64,000 nt of DNA, taken from assembly GCA_030606485.1 (NCBI GenBank), contig JAUWGH010000010.1, forward strand, positions 1 to 64,000, written 5' to 3'. The position numbers were made by a program, and so were the translations under genes. Positions 1-10,500 of this stretch are shown here, in pieces. The notes beneath the pieces are model-generated. The model was not told where the DNA came from. It saw only the letters and a list, made by a program, of their open reading frames with translations, and made no database searches. This DNA is from Promethearchaeota archaeon (lineage in GTDB: Archaea; Asgardarchaeota; Lokiarchaeia; Sigyniarchaeales; SOKP01). Each line of letters begins with the position of its first letter. Position 1 is the first letter of the stretch.

Positions 1-1
1 T

Positions 2-2308
2 ATTTGGAAAACGGTTTTAAATCTTACAATTCCCTTAGATTTTAGTAATGAAAAGCGCATGGGACTGATAGAATATCCTCTTTCTCAAATGGAAAGATTA
101 GCTGCGTTTAAAATGCAATCAAGTCTTTTAGTTAATGATTCCTCCAACCTTGAGTGGTATAATTTTACTTATGAGATCTATAAGGAATCTACCAATGAGT
201 GGGTGTTATGTAATTGGACAGGCAATAAATATTGGGATTTAAGATATTTGGATTTATTCGGAAATTTTAAAGATACTAATCACAGTGGATACAGAAATAA
301 TTATAAATTTTTTAATTTTAGTACAGATTATCGGCGAGACGACATATATCTTATTACCCGAGGAACTTATAATCGGGAATCTGGATTATATTTTAACTAT
401 AACCAAAAAACTACGCTTTCAAATTTCGTAGATTCAAATAAATATATTAAAATTCGTCTAATTATTACAAATGGCAGAGATCCCTTTGAAGTTTCGATTA
501 ATCATTTTGGGATTGGAGCGTTTTATTGGGGATTATTCGGAAACCAATTTGATAACTATTATATATATGATTACGAAGATGATTTCTCTGCTATAAACCT
601 TCTAAATTTGGAGGTGCAAGATATTGAAGTAATTAACGGAACTGGTGATAGATATCTTGATGTAGTAGCGGTAATTGGTAAAGAAGTTGTAAATAATTCG
701 TTCAGTTCGAGATTAAGACTTTTTGACGTGAAAAATCACAAGAGTTTAACGAAATGGAATCTGAACCAAAAGTACATTCCTTATAAAAAAGTAAACATCT
801 TACCGCTAAATAATTCCTTAAATAATTGGATTATAAGCGGTTATTTTCTTAACGGAAGTAAGGAATATTTTGCTCATAAATTGATTCAAGATCCCCATTG
901 GGATGTACATCTATCTTATTTTGACGATTATTCTGATTCAAAAACAGTAATTGATTCTCATTGGTTTATAAATTCAAGTAAATTTGAACTACTTGGAAAA
1001 ACTAAGGTTACAAAAGATGGAAAAATAGGAATTATTTTAGGGAATTACGATCGCTCTGGATCTCTTAATAGTATTCAAATTATTGATATAAACACAAAAA
1101 AAGTTGTCAGCCAAATAGACAACGATCAATTATTCTCATTAAGCGGCAGTATATCCCCTCAAACTACAGATTTCACCGCCGAAGGAGCTGGTCGTAAGCT
1201 TCTAATATCGTACGAGGATTTTAATGGCGATAATTACCTTGATCATGTCGGATATTATGAAAAAAAATATTTAAATCAATATCATCCATATGAAGCTTCT
1301 GAAATTCGGATATATAGCGGGAATTCAAGCGATGATAATTTCAACATTCTATTTAGATATGAAACTCCAACTACAAAAAAACAACGAGAAAGATTAAATT
1401 TTCAGTTAGAGTTAGAAGAAGGATTGAAAGTACCTTTTGCATCTATCGGCGATTTGAACGACGATGGATATTCAGATGGGATTATTGGTCTCCAAATAGG
1501 TATGAATAAATTTTCATCGTACAAAGGAGCTAATCTTACTTATTTTGATATTTCTTCTAGTTCAGAAAATTCCCCAAAAGAGTTTTACGAGAATAGATGG
1601 ATTTTGGAACCTTTTTCCTATATATACGAGTGGGTAACACATATGCCACCGGATTTTATATTCTTTGATCGGGTTGAAAACATTGGAGATTTCAGTGGGG
1701 ATGAAAAAGACGATGTTTTTGTTTCTCGTTTTTTATATGTGAAAACCGGAATAACGGGATGGGAGAATATCTATTATACAGATGAATCCATTTCTGAAAT
1801 TCTCGATCCGTTTAACCAAAAAATACTTTTTAGGTTTAATTTAGATGTTGATTCGTTCTATCCGATCAGCGATGTAAATAGAGATGGTAGAAAAGAATGT
1901 GTATTCTCAAGTGGAGGAACTATATTTTGCGTTAATTCTCAGTTTAATGTCAATATTTCGAATCTTGAAGAGGAGCAAATAATGCAAGCAAACGAATTCG
2001 TGATAGAATGGGAAGGTAATGGAAATTATGACCATTTTGAAGTCTTTATTAACGATAATAAATACAGACCTACAAAATCTACAAATCTCTCCGTTTCTTT
2101 AGGTGCTGGTTTAAAAAAAATAGATATTTTTATGTATAGTCAAAATGGAATGGTTATTACTGCGGATTCTGTAAAAATAATTATTCCAGCTAGTTTTACA
2201 TGTTTTATTTTGACATTTACAATAATGGGCATTGTTGCTGGAATATTTATTACATATTATCTATTCCACAAAAAGAGTCTTAAAAGAATTATAATTGTGA
2301 ATAATTAA
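2..2308 (+). CDS. FG-GAP/VCBS-repeat surface protein, 5' partial
   Basis: The frame is open from base 2, so the gene starts before the window; the first ATG (59) is internal. Four or more Asp-rich loops of the FG-GAP / integrin-alpha type are visible, for example DFNGDNYLD, DLNDDGYSDG, DFSGDEKDD and DVNRDGRKE, which in such beta-propellers bind calcium. After a beta-rich region the protein ends in one membrane helix (about FILTFTIMGIVAGIFITYYL) and a short basic tail, so it is probably anchored with the propeller outside the cell. The next gene, an ABC ATPase, begins 23 bp downstream on the same strand, and a permease follows. One operon is likely, which hints that the protein is a sensor or binding partner of the exporter. 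The ligand is unknown. Confidence 0.75.
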   Translation: MWKTVLNLTIPLDFSNEKRMGLIEYPLSQMERLAAFKMQSSLLVNDSSNLEWYNFTYEIYKESTNEWVLCNWTGNKYWDLRYLDLFGNFKDTNHSGYRNNYKFFNFSTDYRRDDIYLITRGTYNRESGLYFNYNQKTTLSNFVDSNKYIKIRLIITNGRDPFEVSINHFGIGAFYWGLFGNQFDNYYIYDYEDDFSAINLLNLEVQDIEVINGTGDRYLDVVAVIGKEVVNNSFSSRLRLFDVKNHKSLTKWNLNQKYIPYKKVNILPLNNSLNNWIISGYFLNGSKEYFAHKLIQDPHWDVHLSYFDDYSDSKTVIDSHWFINSSKFELLGKTKVTKDGKIGIILGNYDRSGSLNSIQIIDINTKKVVSQIDNDQLFSLSGSISPQTTDFTAEGAGRKLLISYEDFNGDNYLDHVGYYEKKYLNQYHPYEASEIRIYSGNSSDDNFNILFRYETPTTKKQRERLNFQLELEEGLKVPFASIGDLNDDGYSDGIIGLQIGMNKFSSYKGANLTYFDISSSSENSPKEFYENRWILEPFSYIYEWVTHMPPDFIFFDRVENIGDFSGDEKDDVFVSRFLYVKTGITGWENIYYTDESISEILDPFNQKILFRFNLDVDSFYPISDVNRDGRKECVFSSGGTIFCVNSQFNVNISNLEEEQIMQANEFVIEWEGNGNYDHFEVFINDNKYRPTKSTNLSVSLGAGLKKIDIFMYSQNGMVITADSVKIIIPASFTCFILTFTIMGIVAGIFITYYLFHKKSLKRIIIVNN

Positions 2309-2331
2309 AAGAGAAAGGGTGAACAGTTAAA

Positions 2332-3273
2332 TTGATTCAAACTCAAGACGTAGAAATGTTTGAAATATGGAGTAAAGATTTAACGAAAATTTATGGAAAA
2401 GGAGAAAGGGCGTTCGAAGCTGTTTCAAAAATAAATCTATGTGTGGAACCAGGAATTCACGGATTTCTTGGTCCTAATGGAGCAGGGAAAACCACGACAA
2501 TAAATATGTTGGTTGGAGCACTTTCAATAACCTATGGTGAAGCAAAGATAAGAGAAAAGAAAGCAGGTTCGGTAACAGCGCGCAAATTAATTGGATTTTT
2601 ACCTCAAGATCCCGTTTTATATAAAAATATGAGTGGAGAAAAATATTTAATTTATATGGGAAGGTTAGGTGGTTTAAAGCGCAAAGAAGCAAAGAGAAAA
2701 GCCCAAGAGCTATTGCAAGATTTTGACCTTTTAGGCGATAGAAATAAAAAACTTGGGAAATACTCTGGAGGGATGAGACAAAAAATTGCGTTGGCGGGAG
2801 CACTTATTCACGATCCTGAGATATTAATCCTGGACGAGCCAACCACAAATCTAGACGCTGTTGGACGTGCTGTGTTTATAGAGAAAATAAAAGATTTAGG
2901 AAAAAAAAAGAGTATTTTTGTCTCCAGTCATGTGTTATCTGAAATCGAACAAATGTGCGAGGATATTACAATAATAAGCATGGGAAAGATTATTTTAACT
3001 GATTCGATAAAAAATCTTAAGAAGAAATTTTTAGAAAACGTGTTTATTTTGGATACAAATATGAATGAAAAATTATTAGAACAAATAAAACAGAAAGAAT
3101 TTGTTTCAAACGCGTGGATTGACGATAGAGACGGTAAAATTCGCATAATACCAAAAGATCCAGTAAAACTTCGAGAAACAATGTCAAAAATCATATTTGA
3201 AAATAAAGCCGAATTATATCGTTTTGACCAAATTGAATTATCATTACAAGATATTTTTTTGAAATTTGTGTAG
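2332..3273 (+). CDS. ABC transporter ATP-binding protein
   Basis: ATPase subunit of an ABC-2 type exporter. All nucleotide-binding motifs are present: Walker A GPNGAGKTT (about residues 47-55), Q-loop FLPQDP, signature YSGGMRQK (144-151), Walker B ILILDEP and the H-loop SSH (about 200). The roughly 90 residues after the H-loop form the variable C-terminal part typical of the CcmA/NatA class. The start taken is TTG at 2332, after AGAAAGGGTGA; ATG at 2356 is an alternative. The permease gene starts about 25 bp downstream, so the two very probably form one transporter. The substrate cannot be told from sequence. Confidence 0.92.
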   Translation: MIQTQDVEMFEIWSKDLTKIYGKGERAFEAVSKINLCVEPGIHGFLGPNGAGKTTTINMLVGALSITYGEAKIREKKAGSVTARKLIGFLPQDPVLYKNMSGEKYLIYMGRLGGLKRKEAKRKAQELLQDFDLLGDRNKKLGKYSGGMRQKIALAGALIHDPEILILDEPTTNLDAVGRAVFIEKIKDLGKKKSIFVSSHVLSEIEQMCEDITIISMGKIILTDSIKNLKKKFLENVFILDTNMNEKLLEQIKQKEFVSNAWIDDRDGKIRIIPKDPVKLRETMSKIIFENKAELYRFDQIELSLQDIFLKFV

Positions 3274-3298
3274 TGAAATAAAAGTGAACGTTAGAAGA

Positions 3299-4330
3299 AT
3301 GGATTGGATGAATAATTTTAAAATTAAAATGAAGGGTATAAAAACAAGACTTAAAAAAGTAAATATTCCGAAATCTCCACCTATGCTTACTTTAATTGAA
3401 AAAACCTTTTTTGATTTAATCAAGCCTATAAAATTCGTAGTTTCTCTTTTAATAATGCTAATTCAACCTTTAATCTTGATAATGTCTCCATTAATGATTG
3501 GTTTTGGATCTACTACTACTATAAATGTTGATTTCGCTTCTATTTCTGTCGAACATGCAGCATCGATTATAACCATTGTTTTAGCTTATCCACTATTCTC
3601 TTGGACATTTGGCATAATTTTTACTGGTATCTTAGGAATCTTTGGCGCTCCCTTGGTTGCTGAAGAAGTAGACTCGGGAACTTTACTAATTTTAGTAAGC
3701 AAACCTATTAATCGATATAAAATATTTCTCGCCAAATATATTGCGTTATTCTTGTACGGAATACTCTTAAGCTTCAGCATTATATTTCTGGTGGGGTGGA
3801 TTGCTCTAATAAGATATTCTGGGAATCTTTCTCATTTTATTGGGATTTTACCATTCTTATTTTCATTATTTCTCTATGCTATTCTATTGACGCTTATTTT
3901 TACTAGTATAACGTTAGCTTTTTCATCAATATTTAAAAAATCAAGAAATGCAGCTTTAGCAGTTATTCTCATAGTTGTTCTTTCATTTCTAGGATTTCCA
4001 TATATTAAAGCACTACTTCAAGTTAATTACGAAAGGTTTCAAATTTATCATTTTGATATTGGATATCATTTAGGAAATGTATTTGTCTCATTTATAGAAT
4101 TATTTAACGCTATTCCTCCCACAGCAACGTGGCAAATTTATTTCGCTCAAAATTGTGGTGTATTTAAATATGTGGCGTATGTGGATCCCGACCAAAATAT
4201 TAATCTTGGAGGTTTGGAGAAGACGAATTATTACTTGCCAGTAATCTCGTTATTGATATGGATTATTATTGCGTTATTGCTTTTATTCTATGGATTTATA
4301 AGTATAAAGAAAAGAGAGATTTATGAATAA
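3299..4330 (+). CDS. ABC-2 type transporter permease
   Basis: Integral membrane partner of the ATPase just upstream. After a basic N-terminus there are about six hydrophobic spans: roughly SLLIMLIQPLILIMSPLMIG, a stretch near IITIVLAYPLFSWTFGI, YIALFLYGILLSFSIIFLVG, ILPFLFSLFLYAILLTLIF, ALAVILIVVLSFLGFPYI and a last one before a short basic tail. The segment EEVDSGTLLILVSKPINR is the conserved ABC-2 signature region that precedes the second transmembrane block. I start the gene at ATG 3299; the frame is open upstream to a TTG at 3266, but that would overlap the ATPase. Together with the FG-GAP protein this looks like a three-gene export operon. Confidence 0.88.
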   Translation: MDWMNNFKIKMKGIKTRLKKVNIPKSPPMLTLIEKTFFDLIKPIKFVVSLLIMLIQPLILIMSPLMIGFGSTTTINVDFASISVEHAASIITIVLAYPLFSWTFGIIFTGILGIFGAPLVAEEVDSGTLLILVSKPINRYKIFLAKYIALFLYGILLSFSIIFLVGWIALIRYSGNLSHFIGILPFLFSLFLYAILLTLIFTSITLAFSSIFKKSRNAALAVILIVVLSFLGFPYIKALLQVNYERFQIYHFDIGYHLGNVFVSFIELFNAIPPTATWQIYFAQNCGVFKYVAYVDPDQNINLGGLEKTNYYLPVISLLIWIIIALLLLFYGFISIKKREIYE

Positions 4331-4541
4331 TATTTCCGTCAAATTGACTCCAATTTCTTTTAATTTTTTCAATGCTACCGAAGATTTAAGTGCCCTAACA
4401 ATGTTATTAAAACTTCTTTTTCGAAATGGTTACTTTGTATATGTGAGGATTCTAAGTGAAGATATTTATAATTATTTGAACAATTTGAGCGATTATTTAA
4501 TTCTTCGGATTGTAATGGAAGTAAGCAGGTTCTTTGATTAA
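4323..4541 (+). CDS. small ORF overlapping the permease stop
   Basis: A 72-codon frame whose ATG overlaps the end of the permease gene, the arrangement expected for translational coupling. The product has no recognisable motif and no clear membrane span. Its Phe/Leu/Asn-rich composition could also arise by chance in AT-rich DNA. It may be a fourth gene of the ABC operon or a spurious frame. Confidence 0.3.
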   Translation: MNNISVKLTPISFNFFNATEDLSALTMLLKLLFRNGYFVYVRILSEDIYNYLNNLSDYLILRIVMEVSRFFD

Positions 4542-4574
4542 ACCAATTTTTAAAATTTTTCGAAAGTTAATAGT

Positions 4575-4691
4575 TTAAATATTCAGATTGCTATTTTCAA
4601 TAGATGATTCTTGAGTAAATGAATTGATTTCTAAATAAATGTAGTTGTTTTTAAAAAAATTTATCAAATCTATTAGTTCTTTTTCATCCAT
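4575..4691 (-). CDS. possible 38-residue protein
   Basis: A 38-codon minus-strand frame starting MDEKELIDLINFFKNN. Its acidic/amphipathic composition looks more like protein than chance AT-rich sequence, and a weak GAAGAGAT lies about 7 bases before the ATG. No family is recognised. The rest of the 4542-4958 spacer shows only T-rich runs. Confidence 0.25.
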   Translation of the reverse strand: MDEKELIDLINFFKNNYIYLEINSFTQESSIENSNLNI

Positions 4692-4958
4692 ATTTTTTAT
4701 CTCTTCAAAAAAAATAAATCAATTTTTTTACAAAAACCAATCCTTTCAACATTAGCCGATAATTTCAACCATTATATATCCAACTCTCTAATATATTTTT
4801 AGAATTTTTATAACTTTGGTTTTTTAAAGTTTCTCGTTTTTTTTGAGATTAAAAAATTACAAACCCTGCCATAACTTATATTTCGCCATTTTCTGCTTAT
4901 CTCAATACATAATTTTTAACAATCAAATTCAAAATATTTTTATTAAGTGATAAGAAAA

Positions 4959-5311
4959 ATGGTTGAAATTAAGAAAGAATTTTGGGATCTGATGTCAAAG
5001 AAAGGCACCAAGAAGGACAACTTAAAAATGATTTACGGGATTTAAGAGATTATTTCTCAAATGATTTAAATTTACCGAAGGAAGTTTTCCAGAAAGATAC
5101 AGAAATATTAACTATTAAATTTCTCGAACAAGTCGATGAAAAACTTAATATCATATTGAATAATTATGATTTTCTAACAGAAAAGGGACAAGAAGACAAA
5201 AGAAAGAATTTTATGACCAATCTTTCAAATGACCTTTATATGATTTTGGAGAAGGAAAGTATTTTGCTCGCTAAAAGTCCCTCCCTACCGTCTTTATTCA
5301 ATTATTGTTAA
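4959..5311 (+). pseudogene. frameshifted helical protein gene
   Basis: An ATG at 4959 with AAGTGAT about 8 bases upstream opens a frame (MVEIKKEFWDLMSKK...) that stops after 29 codons. A second frame carries the protein on (DLRDLRDYFSNDLNLPKEV..., to 5311). Adding one A to the A5 run at 5024-5028 joins them into one acidic, largely helical protein of about 117 residues. So this is either a recent frameshift or a homopolymer base missed in sequencing. The leader and first codons resemble those at 24431-24475: both read AAGTGA, then ATG, then ...GAAATTAA(A/G)AAAG(A/G)ATTTTG. Function unknown. Confidence 0.5.
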
Positions 5312-5343
5312 ATCATCTTCTCAAATAAAAGATTGACTTGTTT

Positions 5344-6363
5344 TTAGATCAAAATGACCACAGGCTCTCCCAAAAACTTTTTTATATAATTGAATTGTTT
5401 CCTTATAGTTGTAGCACTGAAGTCAGAAACTTCTTCATTTGCTATTATTTTTTGTGTAAAAATTTTTTTATAAGGGCTAATCTGTGCAATATAATATATA
5501 AATCCTGCAGTAAAGGCTTTTATATTAACACTGTTGATAAAATTGTAAGGAATTAGTTTTAATACCTTATAAGCCAAGAGTTGCATTTGAATTTTCATAT
5601 TCTCAAATTTTTCTTCACTTTCAATATAATAACTAACTAAATTATATGGAATTCTGTTTATTTCTCTATTAAATAGAAACTTGATTTGTTCTTTTAATTT
5701 CTTTTCTAATTCTAATTTCAATTGTTTTTTTTCCTTTTTTATGGATTTTAACACATTATCAATATCTTTTTTTTTCTTTACTTTAATAGTAGATACTTTA
5801 ATCAAAGCGTTATTTAACATTTTCTTATTGATTTTATGCCCTATTTCATTACAAATTTCTATATATCTTTCAATTCTAATGTTTGTTGAGTCTTTTATTT
5901 TATCCCAGATAATTGCAAAAAATATCAAAATCATATTTTGAAAGGGTTTTTTAAAGTTCTTCAAATACGATAAGTATTTCCTTTTTATCGATTCAAACTG
6001 AACTGAATCAATTTGAATATTATAGCCTTTAAGTAAATCAATCTCACTTTTTTGACGAGTAAAACTAGTTTTCGAATCTTTATACCATTTGCCGAGTTTT
6101 TTAATCTTATCATATTTTAGTTTTATTATTGGATCTTGTAAAGCTGCTTTATCTAGTTTTTTGATACGATATTCATAAGTCCGTTGCCGATTTTCCAACT
6201 CACTGGAGTATGGGAAATTGTCTTTTAATATTGTAATATCTTCACTTAATATCAAACCACAATCTTTACAAACGATATGACCTCTTTCCCTCACTAAATT
6301 CTTATGAGAACATGAAGTGCTGTCTTTTTGTACCAGATTTAACTTATTGTCTTTTTTTTGCAT
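5344..6363 (-). CDS. divergent transcription factor B (TFIIB-like)
   Basis: Likely a TFB/TFIIB-family transcription initiation factor. The N-terminus carries a TFIIB-type zinc ribbon with ligands C18, H20, C32 and C35 (CSH ... CKDCGLIL). The C-terminal third resembles the second cyclin-fold repeat: hydrophobic helices around KAFTAGFIYYIAQISPY, then TQKIIAN and a helix-turn-helix SATTIRKQFNYIKKFLGE. The middle is Lys-rich, and the first cyclin repeat is hard to see. At 339 residues it is slightly longer than classical archaeal TFB. The unusual Cys-x-His first pair and poor first repeat suggest a specialised paralogue rather than the housekeeping TFB. Confidence 0.7.
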   Translation of the reverse strand: MQKKDNKLNLVQKDSTSCSHKNLVRERGHIVCKDCGLILSEDITILKDNFPYSSELENRQRTYEYRIKKLDKAALQDPIIKLKYDKIKKLGKWYKDSKTSFTRQKSEIDLLKGYNIQIDSVQFESIKRKYLSYLKNFKKPFQNMILIFFAIIWDKIKDSTNIRIERYIEICNEIGHKINKKMLNNALIKVSTIKVKKKKDIDNVLKSIKKEKKQLKLELEKKLKEQIKFLFNREINRIPYNLVSYYIESEEKFENMKIQMQLLAYKVLKLIPYNFINSVNIKAFTAGFIYYIAQISPYKKIFTQKIIANEEVSDFSATTIRKQFNYIKKFLGEPVVILI

Positions 6364-6509
6364 CCTATTATTTAATTTTATTCTAATTGTTTTTATTTTA
6401 AAATAACTAGTTTTAAAATGTATATATTTTTTTATATAAGATATACTCTATATTAATTCTAAAAAAATAATTGCAAAGAAAAAAAAAAATAAAAAATGGA
6501 TTGAAATTT

Positions 6510-6734
6510 ATGGAACTTATGCCCCATGCGAAACATTTTACAATAATTGGTATGATTATTTTAGTTTCTTGTTTTATATATATAGAATTTCTATATCTAA
6601 CTGTTGGTTTATTAATTATCCCAATGGTTATTGCATGTGTGTTAGCTGTATGCGGGATGGTCCTTACAGCTATTGGAATAAAACAATTCATTATTATAAA
6701 AAATTTAGATGAAACAAAAAATTTGAAGAAATAA
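6510..6734 (+). CDS. small two-helix membrane protein
   Basis: About 74 residues from ATG 6510 (MELMPHAKHF...). Two adjacent hydrophobic spans, roughly ITIIGMIILVSCFIYIEFLY-like and IIPMVIACVLAVCGMVLTAI, are followed by a short charged tail ending NLDETKNLKK. It faces the TFB gene divergently. The overlapping minus-strand frame at 6413-6691 is its shadow. No family is recognised, and membrane insertion is the only supported property. Confidence 0.55.
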   Translation: MELMPHAKHFTIIGMIILVSCFIYIEFLYLTVGLLIIPMVIACVLAVCGMVLTAIGIKQFIIIKNLDETKNLKK

Positions 6735-6801
6735 GTGAAAAATTAAAGCATAGGGAATCACTATTTTAATTTCTTTTCTTTTAATTATTCAAAAACACGT
6801 T

Positions 6802-7563
6802 CTAATCCTTATTAACATCCATTAACTTTTGCTTTTCGTTAATATTTGCCATTGTATTAAATAAAACTAATTTTCTACGTGGAATATATTCAGCGTATAA
6901 TTCCAATTTATCAACCATACTTAAAATCATTTCAATTAGGAACTCTTTATCCTTAATTCCAGATTTTTCAGAAAGTTCATCGATTCTTATTCGTTTGAAT
7001 TTTGTTCCAATCTCCATTAAGGATTTCTTTTTTTCTTGAACTTCACTTTTTTCAATAAGCCTATTGATATTAGATATTTTAGAATCAATCATAATAATAA
7101 ATCTTTGAGAAAAACTTTCTTTTAATGAAATTGTTCTATACTCCATTAACTTTTCAATATCTTTTTCTAAATTACTCTTAGTTTTGCTTTCTTTAAATGG
7201 GATTAAATCTAAAAAACTATTAATTTCATTTTTAAGGTTTTCAATTCTTATTTTCTCTTTTAATTCTTCTTGTTTAATTTTTTCTCTTTCCTCTCTCTTT
7301 TTTATTTCTTTTTCTTGTCTTTCTTTCACAATTTTCTCTTGTTCAATTCTTTCTTTTTCCTTTTTTTGTTTCTCTCTCTTAATTTTTTCAATTTCCTCTA
7401 ATTCATTTTTTTTAATTCTTTCTTTTTTAGGCTTTTGAACTTCTGGAATTTCTTCTAATTTTGGTCTCCCAATTACCTTTTTACCACATGATTTGCAAAA
7501 GTCCCAATGTGGTTTAAGTGGTGCTCCACAAAATCTACAAAACTTATCTTTTTTTTCACTCAT
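6802..7563 (-). CDS. zinc-ribbon / coiled-coil protein with PCI-like winged-helix end
   Basis: Start chosen at ATG 7563 (MSEKKDKFCRFCGAPLK): this puts the zinc ribbon at the N-terminus and leaves 28 bp to the upstream giant membrane gene, whereas the longer frame would overlap it. The domains, in order, are a CxxC-x(10)-CxxC zinc ribbon (FCRFCG ... FCKSCG), a long Lys/Glu coiled coil of about 100 residues, a helical stretch, and a C-terminal part (IRIDELSEKSGIKDKEFLIE ... LVLFN) that resembles the winged helix of PCI-domain proteins. It is probably cotranscribed with the giant gene, and a cytoplasmic adaptor role is possible but inferred only. Confidence 0.65.
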   Translation of the reverse strand: MSEKKDKFCRFCGAPLKPHWDFCKSCGKKVIGRPKLEEIPEVQKPKKERIKKNELEEIEKIKREKQKKEKERIEQEKIVKERQEKEIKKREEREKIKQEELKEKIRIENLKNEINSFLDLIPFKESKTKSNLEKDIEKLMEYRTISLKESFSQRFIIMIDSKISNINRLIEKSEVQEKKKSLMEIGTKFKRIRIDELSEKSGIKDKEFLIEMILSMVDKLELYAEYIPRRKLVLFNTMANINEKQKLMDVNKD

Positions 7564-7591
7564 AAATTCTCGTTTCAAATTAAATTCATTA

Positions 7592-10500
7592 TTATATAAG
7601 AATAAAAATTCCAGCAATTTGCAAATAAAGTAGAATCGCTGTTAAAATAATTAAAATGATAAATATTAATGTAGTAAAAAACCTCCATTTTATGGAGATG
7701 CGCCCTCTTTTTTCTTCACGATAAATAAAAAATAATAGAATTGCACCAAAAATAATAATTGAAAAAAGTATTAAAAATATATTTGGTGGAATAAAACCAA
7801 ATAATGTTCCAACAACTGAGCCATAAATAATACAATAATATATCAGCTTTACTCGGAAACTACTTTCTGGGTCTTCACTAGCTAGATCACGCATAATTGG
7901 ATAAGCCAATAAAAATGTAACGACCAAATCAACTGGTAAAGCATGAAACCAAGCTAAATTTAAAGGAGGTATTGCAATGTTTTCTTCTAATAAGATAAAT
8001 ATAACTATAAAAATGATGATAATAATAATCCCCCAAATGTATTTCCAATTTTGCTTTAAAAAATTAACAAGTTTATTATAAGCCTTTAAAATTGCAATTT
8101 TAATAGAATTAAAGAAATTCACAATTTTCATCTTTAACGCTCTGAACTTTATCAAAACATAATCGATAATTTGACCAAACTGTTTTTTTAATTCTTCAAA
8201 AAAGAATATAAATGGATATAGTAGAAGTGTAATAACAAAAAATACTGTACTCCAAATATAGGATAAAGAAAAATAATAAACAATGACACTTAATGATAAA
8301 AAAGTAGCAATCCAAAATGGAAGTGCTAGTAATGAATGCTTTTGAAATGGTTTTATATCGATGGCAATAAAAATTAAAAGAATCAACATAGCAACACTTA
8401 AATTAAATGGCCAATTTGTTGTGTATGGTTGTAGCAAAAGTCCTAAGTATAGAAAACAATTTAAAGAGAGTAAGGATCCAAGAAATAAAAATGAAATTCT
8501 TCTAATTTTTAATCTGGACTTCTCTTTAAAGACTCTGATATTGATATCAAGATAAGATAAAACAAATAATATTATTGAAGAAAAAATAATCAAATTGATG
8601 GTAAATAAAATATCTAAACTCGCGAAATATAAAGGCCAAGATATAAAATTTACGTATAATAAAAATAACAATGATCTTTTAATCTTAGTTTTATTAGTTC
8701 TGATTATTTTTATATTCCGTAATAGATAAAATAGGTAATAGAATTCAATTATAAAGAATATTATTATCAATGGGATAAATACAATTGCAAATGTAAAGAT
8801 CAAATCTAAAAACATTATGGAAGATATCATTATTGATATCCAGGAAATAATTTTGATAGAATTTGACCATTTTGAGAGTAAGAATTTAAATAAATATTGA
8901 TCAATTATCATCATAAGATGAACAGCAATACTTAATAGCATTATTTGATATTCAATTGGTGCTAAACCCAACGCTCTTTGAATAAATATGAATAAAAATA
9001 GATAAAATTTCAATCCTATAATTCCTTGGATGAATAATTTCTTTTCTTTAAGGGTTTCGATTTTTTTATAAAATCTAGACATTATAAAAAATTGTTTAAG
9101 TGTTGAAAACAATGCATAATTGGTATAAAATTGCATTGTAAAAAATAAAAATAAATTAAACCAGAGAAGGTCTGGGTTGTCTATTAAAAATCGGTTTAAA
9201 AATATGAGTAAAAATATAGATATTAACAAATAACTTGTTGTATGAATTAAATATCCATATCTCTTCCTAAAACTCTTTACAATATATAATTCAAATATTG
9301 ATAATATAAAAAGTGTAATTAAAGAAATTAATGAACTCTCAAGGAATCCAAAACTCTCAAATAAACTGTAAATTAATAGTATTAGTTCAATATATAAACA
9401 AAAAGTAATCAATGAATATCCTTTTGCTTTAAAATCAAGATATTTTTCTTTAAAATATAATTGATTTAATAAATATATTGAGTAGAATGAAAATGAACTT
9501 TCAATTAATAATAATAAGCCTATATTGAAAAAATTTAGAAGCAGAAATATCCCAGAAATCGTAATCCAGTAGATTGCAAAAAGAATTTGAATGAAAATAA
9601 AAAATATAAATTCAATCTGGAGAACAAATTTAATTTGAACTATTTTATTATAAATTAAGCTTGAAAAGAATAATAACACAAAGGATAATAATAAGAAAAG
9701 TAATGTTGTTGGAAAACCAATCAATAATACAGTAATACCTGAAATTAAATTGGATATTAATGATGCAAAATATAAAGAATTCATTATAAGAATAGAATAA
9801 ATCAAATAAACCCTCAAGAGGGAGCTTATTTTTTTATATTTTACGTTTATTTGGGATAGAAAATAAGTTGATATCAGATTTAATAGAGATAATGTTAATA
9901 GTAAAAGAAAAATATCCAAATGGAAAAGATATAGATATATAGAAAATAAATTACATCCAACAAACCAAGACCAAAGTATTATCTGATTCCTTATTTTTGG
10001 AATCAAATATTTAAAAAGATACTTATCTACGACGAAACTTTCTAAAAACAAAATACCGCTACCTAATAATGATATAAAAAATAATGAAAACAAAATCTCA
10101 ACCTCAATCTCTATTAGAAAAATCCAAACATTAAGGAGAATAGCGGTTGGAAGAATCCAATATAAGAATAAACTCAATCCATTCAAAAATTTTGTTAATG
10201 GTTTGACTTTTAATTTAATTCCAGATAATTCAATATATTTCAAAGAGCATAATAATAATGCTGACCAAATTATTAAAAATTCAAAAATCTGATTATACCA
10301 AGAAATTGGAGTAAGAACTGAAATCCATATCGAAATAAATAATGAATTAATGATAAAACATACAGAATTTAGAATTCTTAATATGAGATCTTTCTGAATT
10401 ATCTCTAAATATTCATTTTTAATTTTAATTCTTCCTTTTTTAGCCAAATTACTGAATAAATTTATTATAACTTGCAAAAAACTAAAATAGACCATTAACC

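Noticed and set aside
7184-7438. Plus-strand Ser/Phe/Leu-rich frame over the coiled-coil gene
   Set aside because: It is the antisense of Lys/Glu codons of the minus-strand coiled coil; composition is as expected for a shadow.
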